A stretch of 62,605 nt of DNA from the NCBI RefSeq assembly GCF_002153605.1, contig NZ_JOPG01000029.1, forward strand, positions 1-62,605, written 5' to 3'. Numbering within the stretch: the first letter of the stretch is position 1; each line of letters begins with the position of its first letter. Made by a program: the position numbers and the translations under genes. This document shows positions 25,305-33,838 of this stretch, in pieces. The notes beneath the pieces were generated by a model. It worked only from the letters and a program-made list of their open reading frames with translations. It was not told where the DNA came from and ran no database searches. This stretch comes from Acetobacter malorum (GTDB taxonomy: Bacteria > Pseudomonadota > Alphaproteobacteria > Acetobacterales > Acetobacteraceae).

Positions 25305-25886
25305 ATGTTGCTCTGGGCCGGACTCGGTAATCCCGAGTCTTCGATGAGCCGACACAGGCACAATGTCGGTTTCATGGCAGTGGAAGCCATTGCCAGCCGC
25401 TACGGATTTTCTCCATGGCGGACCCGTTTCAAGGGACTCGTTTCGGAAGGCCGGATTGGCACGCACCGCGTGCTGTTGCTGCGCCCCATGACGTACATGA
25501 ACCTGTCCGGAACAAGTGTGCAGGAAGCCGCGGCGTTTTATAAGATTACGCCCGACCATATTACCGCTTTTCATGACGAGCTGGATCTTGCGCCGGGTAA
25601 GGTGCGGGTTAAGCGCGGTGGCGGGGCAGCAGGGCATAACGGCCTGCGTTCCATGGACAAGATGCTTAGCACTCCGGACTACTGGCGTGTGCGGATTGGT
25701 ATCGGACACCCCGGTGCCAAGGAGCGCGTGCATGGCTGGGTGCTTGGGAATTTTACAGATACAGACCGACAGACCTGGCTTGAGCCTCTGCTGGACAAAA
25801 TGGCAGATGCAGCCCCTTTGCTGGCTGAAGGCCGGTCGGATCAATTCATGACGCAGGTTGCGTTGCCAGATGGGAGTAAAGGCTGA
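25305..25886 (+). CDS. pth: Peptidyl-tRNA hydrolase
   Basis: This 193-residue enzyme recycles peptidyl-tRNA released from stalled ribosomes. Diagnostic residues: Asn in 'WAGLGNPESSM', catalytic His in 'SRHRHNVGFMAVE', Asn of 'PMTYMNLSG', Asp in 'AFHDELDLAPGKVRVKRGGG' and Asn/His of 'AAGHNGLRSM'. The usual 'GIGHPG' (here 'IGIGHPGAKERVHGWVLGNF') also fits. ATG 25305 follows CAGGACC. The stop overlaps the ychF start by one base (TGATG at 25884-25888), so the two are likely coupled. The order rplY-pth-ychF is widespread in proteobacteria. Confidence 0.96.
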   Translation: MLLWAGLGNPESSMSRHRHNVGFMAVEAIASRYGFSPWRTRFKGLVSEGRIGTHRVLLLRPMTYMNLSGTSVQEAAAFYKITPDHITAFHDELDLAPGKVRVKRGGGAAGHNGLRSMDKMLSTPDYWRVRIGIGHPGAKERVHGWVLGNFTDTDRQTWLEPLLDKMADAAPLLAEGRSDQFMTQVALPDGSKG

Positions 25887-26980
25887 TGGGGTTTAATTGC
25901 GGTATTGTCGGTCTTCCCAATGTGGGTAAGTCCACTCTGTTCAACGCGCTGACAGCAACAGCCACGGCGCAGGCGGCTAACTATCCGTTCTGCACCATTG
26001 AGCCCAACGTGGGCCGCGTGGCCGTGCCGGACCCCCGGCTGGAAAAGCTGGCAAAAGTTGGCAAATCCCAGAAGGAAGTGCCCACCAGTCTGGAGTTTGT
26101 GGATATTGCAGGCCTCGTGCGGGGCGCGTCCCGCGGGGAAGGGCTGGGTAACCAGTTTCTGGCCAATATCCGTGAAGTTGACGCTATTATCCACGTGCTG
26201 CGCTGCTTTGAAGATGATGACATCACGCATGTTGAAGGCGGCGTGGACCCCGTGCGTGACGCGGAAATCATCGAAACGGAACTGATGCTGGCAGATCTGG
26301 ATTCGCTGGAAAAGCGTCTGCCTGCCCTGCAGAAGCGCGCCAAGAACCGTGATGCCGAAGCCATGGCGCAGGTTGAAGTCGTCGAGCCGCTGATCGAAGC
26401 GCTGAAGGAAGGCCGTCCGGCCCGCACCGCCATTCCGGCAGGGGCGGAAGAAGCTGTGCGTCGCCTGCAGCTGATGACCACCAAGCCCGTTCTGTATGTG
26501 TGCAATGTGGATGAAGACTCCGCAGCCACCGGGAATGATTTCTCCAAAAAAGTGCAGGCCAAGGCAGAAGCTGAAGGCGCTGCCGTGGTGATTGTTTCCG
26601 CTGCGATTGAGGCCGAAGTCAGCCAGCTTGCGGATGAAGAACGCCGCGAATTTCTGGAAGGTCTGGGCCTGAGCGATAGCGGTCTGGACCGTGTTATTGC
26701 AGCGGGTTACGGCCTGCTGGGCCTGCGTACCTACTTTACAGTGGGGCCGAAGGAAACCCGGGCCTGGACCATTACCGAAGGCACCAAGGCACCGCAGGCT
26801 GCCGCCGTAATTCACAATGATTTTGAACGCGGCTTCATTGCATGTGAAACAGTAGCCTATGATGATTACATCCAGTTCGGGGGTGAGGCCGGTGCAAAGG
26901 AAGCCGGTCGCCTGCGGATTGAAGGGCGGGATTACGTGGTGAAGGACGGTGACGTCCTGCTGTTCCGCTTTAACGTCTGA
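25886..26980 (+). CDS. ychF: Redox-regulated ATPase YchF (Obg family)
   Basis: This 364-residue P-loop protein has G1 'GLPNVGKSTLFNAL', G3 'DIAGLV' with the following 'GASRGEGLGNQFL', and the altered G4 'NVDED' in place of NKxD, which gives YchF its ATP preference. A coiled-coil insert lies at about 130-200 and a C-terminal TGS domain at about 280-363 ('YFTVGPKETRAWTI', 'VIHNDFERGFI', 'GRDYVVKDGDVLLFRFNV'). It binds ribosomes and is implicated in translation and oxidative-stress control. Fused to pth by a one-base overlap. Confidence 0.97.
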   Translation: MGFNCGIVGLPNVGKSTLFNALTATATAQAANYPFCTIEPNVGRVAVPDPRLEKLAKVGKSQKEVPTSLEFVDIAGLVRGASRGEGLGNQFLANIREVDAIIHVLRCFEDDDITHVEGGVDPVRDAEIIETELMLADLDSLEKRLPALQKRAKNRDAEAMAQVEVVEPLIEALKEGRPARTAIPAGAEEAVRRLQLMTTKPVLYVCNVDEDSAATGNDFSKKVQAKAEAEGAAVVIVSAAIEAEVSQLADEERREFLEGLGLSDSGLDRVIAAGYGLLGLRTYFTVGPKETRAWTITEGTKAPQAAAVIHNDFERGFIACETVAYDDYIQFGGEAGAKEAGRLRIEGRDYVVKDGDVLLFRFNV

Positions 26981-27020
26981 GCAAAACCGCACAGACAGTT
27001 TGGACAACAGAGAAACGGGG

Positions 27021-28334
27021 ATGAAGGACGCCATCATGAAGGCGCAGGAAGACGGGCAACAGGGTATGGCACAGCAGACGGTTTCCGGGGCTGTGCCAGG
27101 CCCAATGGTAGCCCTGGCGCGTCGGGCCAGACTGGCGTCCCGCACTCTGGCACAAAGCCCGTCTTCTGCGCGGGACAGGGCCTTGTGGGCCGCTGCCGCA
27201 GCGATTCGTGAGGCCAGCCCGGCTATTCTGGCAGCCAACGCGAAGGATCTGGAAGCCTCAACGGCGCGCGATGCGTTCCGTGACCGTCTGACTCTTACCC
27301 CGGAGCGGGTGGAAGCTATGGCCGTCGGGCTGGAGGAGATGGCGGACCTGCCAGACCCTGTTGGCCGGATTCTGGAAGAATGGACGCGCCCCAATGGTCT
27401 GCGTTTCCGCCGTGTGGCGACACCGGTGGGCGTGATTGGTGTGATTTATGAAAGCCGCCCCAATGTGGGCGCGGACGCCGCGGGTCTGTGCATCAAGTCC
27501 GGCAATGCCGTGCTGCTGCGCGGTGGGTCGGAAAGCCTGCACAGTGCGCGGGCTATTCATGCAGCTATTCAGGCTGGTCTGCGCGCGGCTGATCTGCCGG
27601 AAGATGCTGTGCTGATTGCCCCGGATGCAGACCGTGTTCATGTGGCGGATATGCTGGGGGCTGCGGGTCTGGTGGACTTGCTCATTCCCCGTGGTGGCCG
27701 TTCTCTGGTGGAACGGGTGCAGCGGGAAGCGCGTGTGCCGGTTCTGGCGCATGCCGATGGCCTTTGCCACACCTATGTGCATTCCGCAGCGGACCCGAGC
27801 ATGGCTCGCCGCATTGTGCTGAACGCCAAAATGCGACGTGTGGGCATTTGTGGCGCGACAGAAACCCTGCTGATTGATGCCGCGATTGCGCCTTCTCTGC
27901 TGCCGCAGATTGTGAGTGATCTGGCAGAATTTGGCTGCACCTTCCATGCGGATGCCGAGGCCCGGGCGATTATGCCGGACCTGCCTGCGGCAACAGAACA
28001 GGATTTCTCGACGGAATGGCTGGATGCCGTGCTGAACATTGCCGTTGTGGACGGTGTTGATGAGGCACTGGACCATATCCAGAAATATGGCTCTTCCCAT
28101 ACCGAGGCGATCGTTACGTCTGATGAAGCCGTCGCAACCCGTTTCCTGAACGGCACGGATAGCGCGGTGGTGATGTGGAATGCCTCCACCCAGTTCTGTG
28201 ATGGGGGCGAGTTTGGCTTTGGAGCTGAAATCGGCATTGCGACAGGTCGTTTCCATGCGCGTGGGCCAGTGGGCGTGGAGCAGCTGACGACCTTCCGCTA
28301 CGAAGTGATCGGCACAGGGCAGGTGCGGACCTGA
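27021..28334 (+). CDS. proA: Glutamate-5-semialdehyde dehydrogenase (gamma-glutamyl phosphate reductase)
   Basis: This 437-residue enzyme of the aldehyde dehydrogenase superfamily performs the second step of proline synthesis. Landmarks: 'VGVIGVIYESRPNVGADAAGLCIKSGNAVLLRGG', 'DLLIPRGGRSLV', the nucleophile Cys in 'RRVGICGATETLLID', and 'YGSSHTEAIVTSDEAVA'. ATG 27021 follows a purine-rich GAAACGGGG; a later in-frame ATG (27036) is possible. The N-terminal 40 residues are longer than usual. No proB is adjacent. It is followed after 8 bases by nadD, as in many alphaproteobacteria (proA-nadD-rsfS). Confidence 0.96.
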   Translation: MKDAIMKAQEDGQQGMAQQTVSGAVPGPMVALARRARLASRTLAQSPSSARDRALWAAAAAIREASPAILAANAKDLEASTARDAFRDRLTLTPERVEAMAVGLEEMADLPDPVGRILEEWTRPNGLRFRRVATPVGVIGVIYESRPNVGADAAGLCIKSGNAVLLRGGSESLHSARAIHAAIQAGLRAADLPEDAVLIAPDADRVHVADMLGAAGLVDLLIPRGGRSLVERVQREARVPVLAHADGLCHTYVHSAADPSMARRIVLNAKMRRVGICGATETLLIDAAIAPSLLPQIVSDLAEFGCTFHADAEARAIMPDLPAATEQDFSTEWLDAVLNIAVVDGVDEALDHIQKYGSSHTEAIVTSDEAVATRFLNGTDSAVVMWNASTQFCDGGEFGFGAEIGIATGRFHARGPVGVEQLTTFRYEVIGTGQVRT

Positions 28335-28342
28335 AACCCGGC

Positions 28343-29005
28343 ATGGTCTGGCGGGACACGATTCCTACCTGGGGTGACCGTCGCTATGCGCGGATTGGTC
28401 TGCTGGGTGGGTCTTTCAATCCCGCGCATGTGGGGCACCAGACCATTGCGCGCCGTGCGTTGGTGGCACTGGGGCTGGATCAGGTCTGGCTCATGGTCTC
28501 ACCGGGCAATCCGCTCAAGCCTGCGGCCGGGATGGCACCTTTTGCCAGACGGCTGGCCTCGGCCGCTTCTCTGGCCGATGGGCACAGGCTGATTGCCACG
28601 GATATCGAAACCCGACTCGGCACACGCTATACGTTTGATACGCTGGGGAAGCTGCAAATGCGCTTTCCTAACGTGCATTTCGTCTGGCTGACTGGGGCAG
28701 ATGGCTTTGTCACCCTGCCAAAATGGAAAGGGTGGAAACGTCTGCTGCATCGTGTGCCTGTGGCTGTCATGCCTCGTCCGGGGCAGAATATGCAGGCTTT
28801 ACGGGGGGCTGCGGCGCATTATCTGGCGCATTATCGCCTGCCATCACGGCAAGCACGTCTGCTGCCCGATCTTTCACCCCCAGTATGGACTTTTCTTCCG
28901 GGGCGACAAAACGGTATATCTGCAACATCAATTCGTCAGCGGGGCGGCTTTGGGGATGGTGCGGGCCATGCCACCGTGCCCAATACGTTAAATTCAGGAG
29001 AATGA
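28343..29005 (+). CDS. nadD: Nicotinate-nucleotide adenylyltransferase
   Basis: This 220-residue nucleotidyltransferase makes deamido-NAD from nicotinate mononucleotide and ATP. The HxGH-type motif is present ('IGLLGGSFNPAHVGHQTIARRAL'), as are 'VWLMVSPGNPLK', 'DTLGKLQMRFP', 'HFVWLTGADGFVTLPKWKGW' and the late 'ISATSIRQ' (ISSTxIR motif). The stop overlaps the rsfS start by 4 bases (ATGA at 29002-29005), a sign of coupling. The ribosome site of the chosen ATG is weak, so the first residues are uncertain. Confidence 0.94.
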   Translation: MVWRDTIPTWGDRRYARIGLLGGSFNPAHVGHQTIARRALVALGLDQVWLMVSPGNPLKPAAGMAPFARRLASAASLADGHRLIATDIETRLGTRYTFDTLGKLQMRFPNVHFVWLTGADGFVTLPKWKGWKRLLHRVPVAVMPRPGQNMQALRGAAAHYLAHYRLPSRQARLLPDLSPPVWTFLPGRQNGISATSIRQRGGFGDGAGHATVPNTLNSGE

Positions 29006-29547
29006 TCATAACCAGCAAGCCACCCGCCGAAGCATCTGCACGCAGCAGGTCCTCCACGGCAGCCACCAAGAAGACAGCCCCTGCCAAACCGGCTCTGGCC
29101 GGTGCCGCCAAAGTTACGGGGTCTGTCCGTAAAAAAGCCGCTGCTGCCGGGCCTAAGGGCAAGGTCAAGCGTGAGGCCGCCTCTCCGGATGTCATCGCAC
29201 AGTCGCTCGACCTCATCGTCAGCAGTCTGGAAGATGATAAGGGCGAGAACATCGTTGTTATCGATCTGACGGGCCGCGCGTCCTTTGCGGACCGTATGGT
29301 GATCGCCACTGGTGTGGCGGACCGTCAGATTTCCGCCATGGCCCAGCATATCGAGCGTAAGCTGAAAGATATCGGCATCAAGCGCGTTCTGGTTGAAGGC
29401 GCAAACGGGTCCGACTGGGTACTGCTGGATACGGGCGATATCGTTGTCCACATTTTCAAACCGGAAGCTCGTGAGCTGTATGGTCTGGAAAAAATGTGGG
29501 GCGCTGAGCTTGATGACGGGAATGAAGAGGCTGTGACGCCTGTCTGA
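29002..29547 (+). CDS. rsfS: Ribosome silencing factor RsfS
   Basis: This 181-residue protein starts at ATG 29002, right after AGGAG and overlapping nadD. The first 68 residues are an Ala/Lys/Ser-rich, disordered and basic extension ('AATKKTAPAKPALAG', 'VRKKAAAAGPKGKVKREA'), unusual in length. The RsfS/Iojap domain follows: 'SLDLIVSSLEDDKGENIVVID', 'FADRMVIATGVADRQISAMA' and 'GANGSDWVLLDTGDIVVHIF', ending 'RELYGLEKMWG'. It binds L14 of the large subunit and blocks subunit joining when nutrients are short. The basic tail may add RNA contact; that is inference. Confidence 0.95.
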   Translation: MIITSKPPAEASARSRSSTAATKKTAPAKPALAGAAKVTGSVRKKAAAAGPKGKVKREAASPDVIAQSLDLIVSSLEDDKGENIVVIDLTGRASFADRMVIATGVADRQISAMAQHIERKLKDIGIKRVLVEGANGSDWVLLDTGDIVVHIFKPEARELYGLEKMWGAELDDGNEEAVTPV

Positions 29548-29579
29548 TCCTGTATCAGGTTTAAGATTTGCGCGTACGC

Positions 29580-29613
29580 AATGGGGAAGCAGCTTTTGCT
29601 TCCCCAATTTTTT
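29580..29613 (+). terminator. Rho-independent terminator after rsfS
   Basis: AATGGGGAAGC and GCTTCCCCAATT form the stem around AGCTTTT, followed by TTTTTTT. rlmH starts 24 bases later, so rlmH either has its own promoter or depends on read-through. Confidence 0.88.
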
Positions 29614-29636
29614 TATAGCAAGGGGAAGAGTGGGGG

Positions 29637-30092
29637 ATGAAGCTGATTGCTGTTGGGCGCATGAAGGACAAATCCGAACAGGCGCTTGTTGCACGCTATC
29701 TCAAACGCCTTCGCCCTAAGCTTGATATTGTAGAGCTGGCCGATGGTCGCGGTAGTCCGGACGAGATCAAACGGCGGGAGGCTCAGGCCATTCTCGCCGC
29801 CTGCCCGGATCAGGCTTTTCTGGTCGCACTGGATGAGGCCGGGCGCGCTTTTGACAGTCTGGCATTTTCCGCAGCCATAGCGGACTGGTCGGCTCTGGGG
29901 CGCCCGCTCTGCTTTGTGATTGGGGGCGCGGAGGGGCTGGATGCGTCCGTCATTCAGCGGGCCGATGCCAAACTCACCTTCGGCACACTTACATGGCCGC
30001 ATATGCTGGTGCGGATCATGCTGGTTGAACAGATTTACCGCGCACAGGCCATTGCCGCAGGCCACCCGTACCATCGGGCTGGGCGGCCTTAA
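29637..30092 (+). CDS. rlmH: 23S rRNA pseudouridine-1915 N3-methyltransferase
   Basis: This 151-residue SPOUT-class enzyme methylates pseudouridine 1915 in helix 69 of assembled 70S ribosomes. Family features: 'MKLIAVGRMKD' start, 'LVARYLKRL', 'FLVALDEAGRAFDSLAFS', the AdoMet knot loop 'PLCFVIGGAEGLD', and the C-terminal 'LTFGTLTWPHMLVRIMLVEQIYRAQAI...PYHR' signature, complete to the last 'YHRAGRP'. The nadD-rsfS-rlmH order is conserved in proteobacteria, although a terminator precedes it here. Confidence 0.97.
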   Translation: MKLIAVGRMKDKSEQALVARYLKRLRPKLDIVELADGRGSPDEIKRREAQAILAACPDQAFLVALDEAGRAFDSLAFSAAIADWSALGRPLCFVIGGAEGLDASVIQRADAKLTFGTLTWPHMLVRIMLVEQIYRAQAIAAGHPYHRAGRP

Positions 30093-30106
30093 AAAGCGGA
30101 CAATAC

Positions 30107-30128
30107 AAAAAGCCGTTTAGCGGTTTTT
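30107..30128. terminator. Bidirectional terminator between rlmH and murQ
   Basis: AAAAAGCCG and CGGTTTTT pair around TTTAG. T runs occur on both strands between the convergent genes. It includes the murQ stop codon. Confidence 0.65.
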
Positions 30129-31031
30129 CAGCACTGTGCGCAGGTTGCCAGCGTGTTGTTTTAAAAGAGCGCGGCCTTCCGCCGGGGCAAAACCAAAACA
30201 GACCAGAACGGCCAGTTTGATGCTGCCTTCAGCTTTTTCCAGAGCATCTTTGGCTTCGGCTTCCGTGCAGTCCGTCAGCTGTTGCACCATGCGGTGAGCG
30301 CGGCGTACCAGCTTGGCGTTGACGATTTTCATATCGACCATCTGCCCGCGCCATGTGTGGCCAAGCCGGACCATCAATGCAGTGGAAAGCATGTTGAGTG
30401 CGACCTTCTGCGCGGTGCCAGCTTTCATGCGGGTGGAACCGGCCACCACTTCCGGCCCGGTTTCAATCAGCAGGCCCAGCTCAGCATCCTGCAGGAGGCG
30501 CGTGTTCGGACTGCACGACAGGCCAATGGTCAGGCTCCCAGCGGCACGGGCACAGGTCAGCGCCGCGCAGGTGTAAGGCGTGCCACCACTGGCCGCGACG
30601 CCAATCACCACATCATCCGGGCCAGCCTTATGCGTTGTAATGGCGGTGCGGGCAGCCTCTTCATCATCCTCGGCACCTTCTACAGGCTGGAACAGGGCGG
30701 CATCGCCACCTGCCAGCAGCAGAACCAAACGTTCTTCCGGCCAACCATAAGTCGGGATGAGTTCTACGCCGTCCTGCAAACCAATGCGGCCAGACGTCCC
30801 TGCGCCCACGTAAAACAAACGCCCGCCACGCTGCAGGCGGGGCAATGCCGCCGTAATGGCCTCTTCCATGCCCGGCAGCGCTGCTTTGACTGAGGCCACG
30901 GCCCCAAGCTGGCTTTCCAGCAGCGCGTCCAGCAGCGTGCCAGTCGGCCAGAGGTCCAGCGCTTCATACCGGGAATCATATGTTTCGGTTTTGGCCGGAA
31001 CACCGGCGGAGGATGGAACCTGCTGGGTCAT
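30117..31031 (-). CDS. murQ: N-acetylmuramic acid 6-phosphate etherase
   Basis: This 304-residue SIS-domain lyase removes D-lactate from MurNAc-6-P, giving GlcNAc-6-P. Blocks: 'LDLWPTGTLLDALLESQ', 'RGGRLFYVGAGTSGRIGLQDGVELIPTYG' (sugar-phosphate site), 'DDVVIGVAASGGTPYTC', 'LTIGLSCSPNT', 'GPEVVAGSTRMKAGTAQKVALNMLSTALM' and a C-terminal helical domain. Length matches the family. It is the last gene of a minus-strand operon with NamZ, an SSS transporter, CutC and a ROK kinase. The kinase would supply the 6-phosphate. D-lactate released here could connect with lactate oxidation in the cell. Confidence 0.96.
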   Translation of the reverse strand: MTQQVPSSAGVPAKTETYDSRYEALDLWPTGTLLDALLESQLGAVASVKAALPGMEEAITAALPRLQRGGRLFYVGAGTSGRIGLQDGVELIPTYGWPEERLVLLLAGGDAALFQPVEGAEDDEEAARTAITTHKAGPDDVVIGVAASGGTPYTCAALTCARAAGSLTIGLSCSPNTRLLQDAELGLLIETGPEVVAGSTRMKAGTAQKVALNMLSTALMVRLGHTWRGQMVDMKIVNAKLVRRAHRMVQQLTDCTEAEAKDALEKAEGSIKLAVLVCFGFAPAEGRALLKQHAGNLRTVLKNR

Positions 31032-31049
31032 ACAACAAAAATCCTGTGA

Positions 31050-32354
31050 TTAGTACAAAAGAAACGTCTGGCGCAGGGCGCGGAAAGACGCGAGGTCTTT
31101 TTCCCACAGAGCCGCCAGAGCGGGAACGTCGGCGCCTTTGTCCAGCAGGGTGCGGATGTGTGTATTCCCGCTGAGCTGATCAAAGGTTTTACCAGTACCC
31201 CGCCAGAAAGAGGGGCCGGCCAGATGACGCCCCGTGCTGAGGAGTGTCATGCCCGTAGCAATCGGGTCAAAGCTGGTGCGGTCGGTGACTGCACAATGCA
31301 GTCCGTGCAACAGCGTGTTTTTAAACGGGTCAACAAGAGACGTGAACCATACATCCCGAAAGGCCGTGCCGGCACATTCGGCTTTTGTGGCTTCTTCTGC
31401 CCAGACCCGACCATCTACGGTGGCACTTCCCAGGTAGAGAAAAGGCATCGTGGTGCCTCGTCCTACCGAAAAGCTTGTGCCTTCAAACAGGCAGGTTCCG
31501 GGATAGACTAATGCTGTTAACGGGCTTGGCATATTGGGGCTGGGCGGACACCATGTCAGGCCGGTATCTTCAAAAAACATGCTCCGCTGCCATCCATCCA
31601 TCGGCACGATGTCGAGCGGGGCTTTCCGGCCAGTTTGTTTCGTCACAAACACAGCGTTGAACAGACGCGCCAGTTCCGCAACTGTCATGCCGTGGCGCAG
31701 AGCAATGGGCGCACGACCCACAAAAGACGATAGTCGTGGGTCCAGGACCGGACCGAATGCGTCCAGCCCGGAAATAGGGTTGGGGCGGTCCAGCACCAGC
31801 AGGGGGAGCCCCAGCTCTGCACAGGCCATCATGCAGTCAAACAGGGTCCAGATATAGGTGTAGAAGCGGGACCCGGTATCCTGAATATCAAAAACGAGAA
31901 GCGTAATGCCTGATTTTTTGAGAATGCTTTTCAGAGCGTCTCCGGTTTTGGTGTAAATATCATACACCGTGCAGCCCGTTTCCGGGTCCTGCATTTCCGG
32001 TTCTGAAAAGCCTTCCCGCATGGAACCCCGAAACCCATGCTCCGGCCCAAAAATGGCCTGTAACTGCACGGAAGGAGCCTGATGCAGACAGTCTACGATG
32101 GATGTCAGGCTGTTATCCACGCTGGCGACATTGGCGATCACACCAACCTTGTGACCCAGAAGGGGGGCGTAGCCTCCGTCTCGCATTTTCTCAAAACCAA
32201 TTTTGACACGGCCTGTTAGCGGTTTCTGGCATGGCGTGACCGCCTGCGCAGGAGCTGCCTGTGCCGGAACACGAGCCACAAGCAGGGCGCCACCTATTCC
32301 AAGAAGAGCCTTGCCCGTTTGGCGCGCCAGAGTACGGCGGGGGAGTTGGGTCAT
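31050..32354 (-). CDS. namZ: NamZ-type exo-beta-N-acetylmuramidase (DUF1343)
   Basis: This 434-residue exported protein of the DUF1343 family is GH171 (NamZ), which in Bacillus releases terminal MurNAc from the non-reducing end of glycan chains. Motifs: 'LGHKVGVIANVASVD', 'LQAIFGPEHGFRGSMREGF' (with the acidic residue of the active site), 'LVFDIQDTGSRFYTYIWTL', 'LVLDRPNPISG' and 'WCPPSPNMPSPLTALVYPG'. The N-terminus ('PRRTLARQTGKALLGIGGAL', ending 'PAQA') is a signal peptide that could be of the Tat type. Its start overlaps the transporter stop (ATGA), and murQ follows 18 bases later, which fits a MurNAc-harvesting pathway. Confidence 0.88.
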   Translation of the reverse strand: MTQLPRRTLARQTGKALLGIGGALLVARVPAQAAPAQAVTPCQKPLTGRVKIGFEKMRDGGYAPLLGHKVGVIANVASVDNSLTSIVDCLHQAPSVQLQAIFGPEHGFRGSMREGFSEPEMQDPETGCTVYDIYTKTGDALKSILKKSGITLLVFDIQDTGSRFYTYIWTLFDCMMACAELGLPLLVLDRPNPISGLDAFGPVLDPRLSSFVGRAPIALRHGMTVAELARLFNAVFVTKQTGRKAPLDIVPMDGWQRSMFFEDTGLTWCPPSPNMPSPLTALVYPGTCLFEGTSFSVGRGTTMPFLYLGSATVDGRVWAEEATKAECAGTAFRDVWFTSLVDPFKNTLLHGLHCAVTDRTSFDPIATGMTLLSTGRHLAGPSFWRGTGKTFDQLSGNTHIRTLLDKGADVPALAALWEKDLASFRALRQTFLLY

Positions 32355-33838
32355 GCGTCAGGTTTCCGTTCAGAGCGGGGCAGGATGCTGCGTGCCAGAC
32401 GCAGACTGATCGCAAAGAAAAACAGCAGACAAATGCCTGTCAGAATCAACCAGGGAAAAGCCAGAGGGTGACCGCCGGGGCGCAGGCCGACCATGGCCAG
32501 CAGCACGAGCGGCACGGTCAGGCAGAAGGCCGGGATCAGTTCCGCCGCACGGGCAGAGGGGATGGCCATACCTGCCAGAAATGTACCCAGCATGGGGCCA
32601 TAGCCGCAGGCTGCAATGGAAAAGCCCAGTAGCACGGCGGACTGGCTCCCCTGCGCAAACAGCAAGGAGCAGCCAACAAGAATGACACTCCAGAACACCG
32701 TCAAGGCACGTGCCAGACCAAGCTGGCTCAGGGAGAGCTTCCGGCTAAGCCATGCGCAGAGAGAAGAGAAATCTCCAACAGTAGCGGCGGTCATGGCAGA
32801 GAGGGTGGAGGAGAGGGACCCCATGGTGGCCGCCAGAATGGCCGCAACCATCAGGCCGCGCAGGCCGGCAGGCAGACCATGCACAATGTAGTCAGGAAAA
32901 ATGGCGTCCGGTGAGGAGAGCCCGGTTGCCTGTAACGGCACCTGACCATGATACAGCCAGAGCAAAATACCAACACCAGACAACAAAAAGAACAGAGCCG
33001 TGACACCAACAGCGCTGCCCATCAGAGCCATGCGGGCTTCTTTCAAACTCCGGGCTGCCAGCACACGCTGTACCATCAACTGGTCGGTGCCGTGGGAGGC
33101 CAGAGTCATTAGCGTCCCACCCCCAATGGCGGCAAGAGGAGTGAAGGCGCTGCTAAAAGGGGAGCTGGCATGGGCAAACAGCACAAATTTTCCAGCGTGT
33201 TGTAAGGCGCTGAAGCTGCCTGCAGGCAGGCCGTGCATCAGCAGGGCTGCACAGATGGCCGAGCCTCCCAGATACAGGCAGAACTGAATAGCGTCAGACC
33301 ACACCACAGCGCGCAGGCCACCGCACAAGGTATAAAACAGCGTGATGCCCACAACACCTGTCAGCAGCACAAAATGTGGTACGGCCATATGCGTGGCAGC
33401 GAGCATAGCCGTCAAAGGCAGCATGCCAGCAAACAGCCGGACTGCTTCCGCCAGTACGCGTGTGCCCAGAAAGGTGGCGGAGGCAACCCGCTGCATGCGG
33501 GCGCCAAAGCGCTGGCCCAGATAGTCATAGGCGCTCAGCATGCGGCCCGAACAGTAAAGAGGCAGGAATTTCCACGCGACAATCGCCCGGCCCAACAGAT
33601 AGCCCAGCGCCAGCCCGACAAACACCATCCCATTCCCAAACGCGACGCCGGGAACACTGATAACTGTCAGGGTTGAGGTTTCTGTTGCCACCATGGAGAG
33701 GCAGAGTGCCCACCAAGGCAGATCATGCCCACCTTCCAGATAGGCTGTGGTGGAAGATTGCCGACCGGACAGCATGACAGCCAGCAGAGGCATCCCCGCC
33801 AGATAGGCCAGCATGACAGTCAGGTCGAGAAAGCTCAT
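32351..33838 (-). CDS. Sodium:solute symporter family transporter, probable MurNAc/anhydro-amino-sugar importer
   Basis: This 495-residue protein has about 13 membrane helices and the SSS signature regions: 'WWALCLSMVATETSTLTVIS' near the N-terminus (unwound TM1 sodium site), 'GRMLSAYDYLGQRFGARMQRVA', 'GLRAVVWSDAIQFCLYLGG', 'ASHGTDQLMVQRVLAA' and 'LRGLMVAAILAATMGSLSSTLSAMTAATVGDF' (second sodium site). Substrate is inferred only from neighbours: a periplasmic MurNAc-releasing NamZ and cytosolic MurQ. Start and stop overlap the flanking genes by 4 bases each, so it sits in a tight operon. Confidence 0.9.
   Translation of the reverse strand: MSFLDLTVMLAYLAGMPLLAVMLSGRQSSTTAYLEGGHDLPWWALCLSMVATETSTLTVISVPGVAFGNGMVFVGLALGYLLGRAIVAWKFLPLYCSGRMLSAYDYLGQRFGARMQRVASATFLGTRVLAEAVRLFAGMLPLTAMLAATHMAVPHFVLLTGVVGITLFYTLCGGLRAVVWSDAIQFCLYLGGSAICAALLMHGLPAGSFSALQHAGKFVLFAHASSPFSSAFTPLAAIGGGTLMTLASHGTDQLMVQRVLAARSLKEARMALMGSAVGVTALFFLLSGVGILLWLYHGQVPLQATGLSSPDAIFPDYIVHGLPAGLRGLMVAAILAATMGSLSSTLSAMTAATVGDFSSLCAWLSRKLSLSQLGLARALTVFWSVILVGCSLLFAQGSQSAVLLGFSIAACGYGPMLGTFLAGMAIPSARAAELIPAFCLTVPLVLLAMVGLRPGGHPLAFPWLILTGICLLFFFAISLRLARSILPRSERKPDA

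Noticed and set aside
25841..27394. Long open frame of about 517 codons antisense to ychF and proA
   Set aside because: It is the shadow of two well-supported genes; its Ser/Arg/Gly/His-rich composition is typical of antisense frames.
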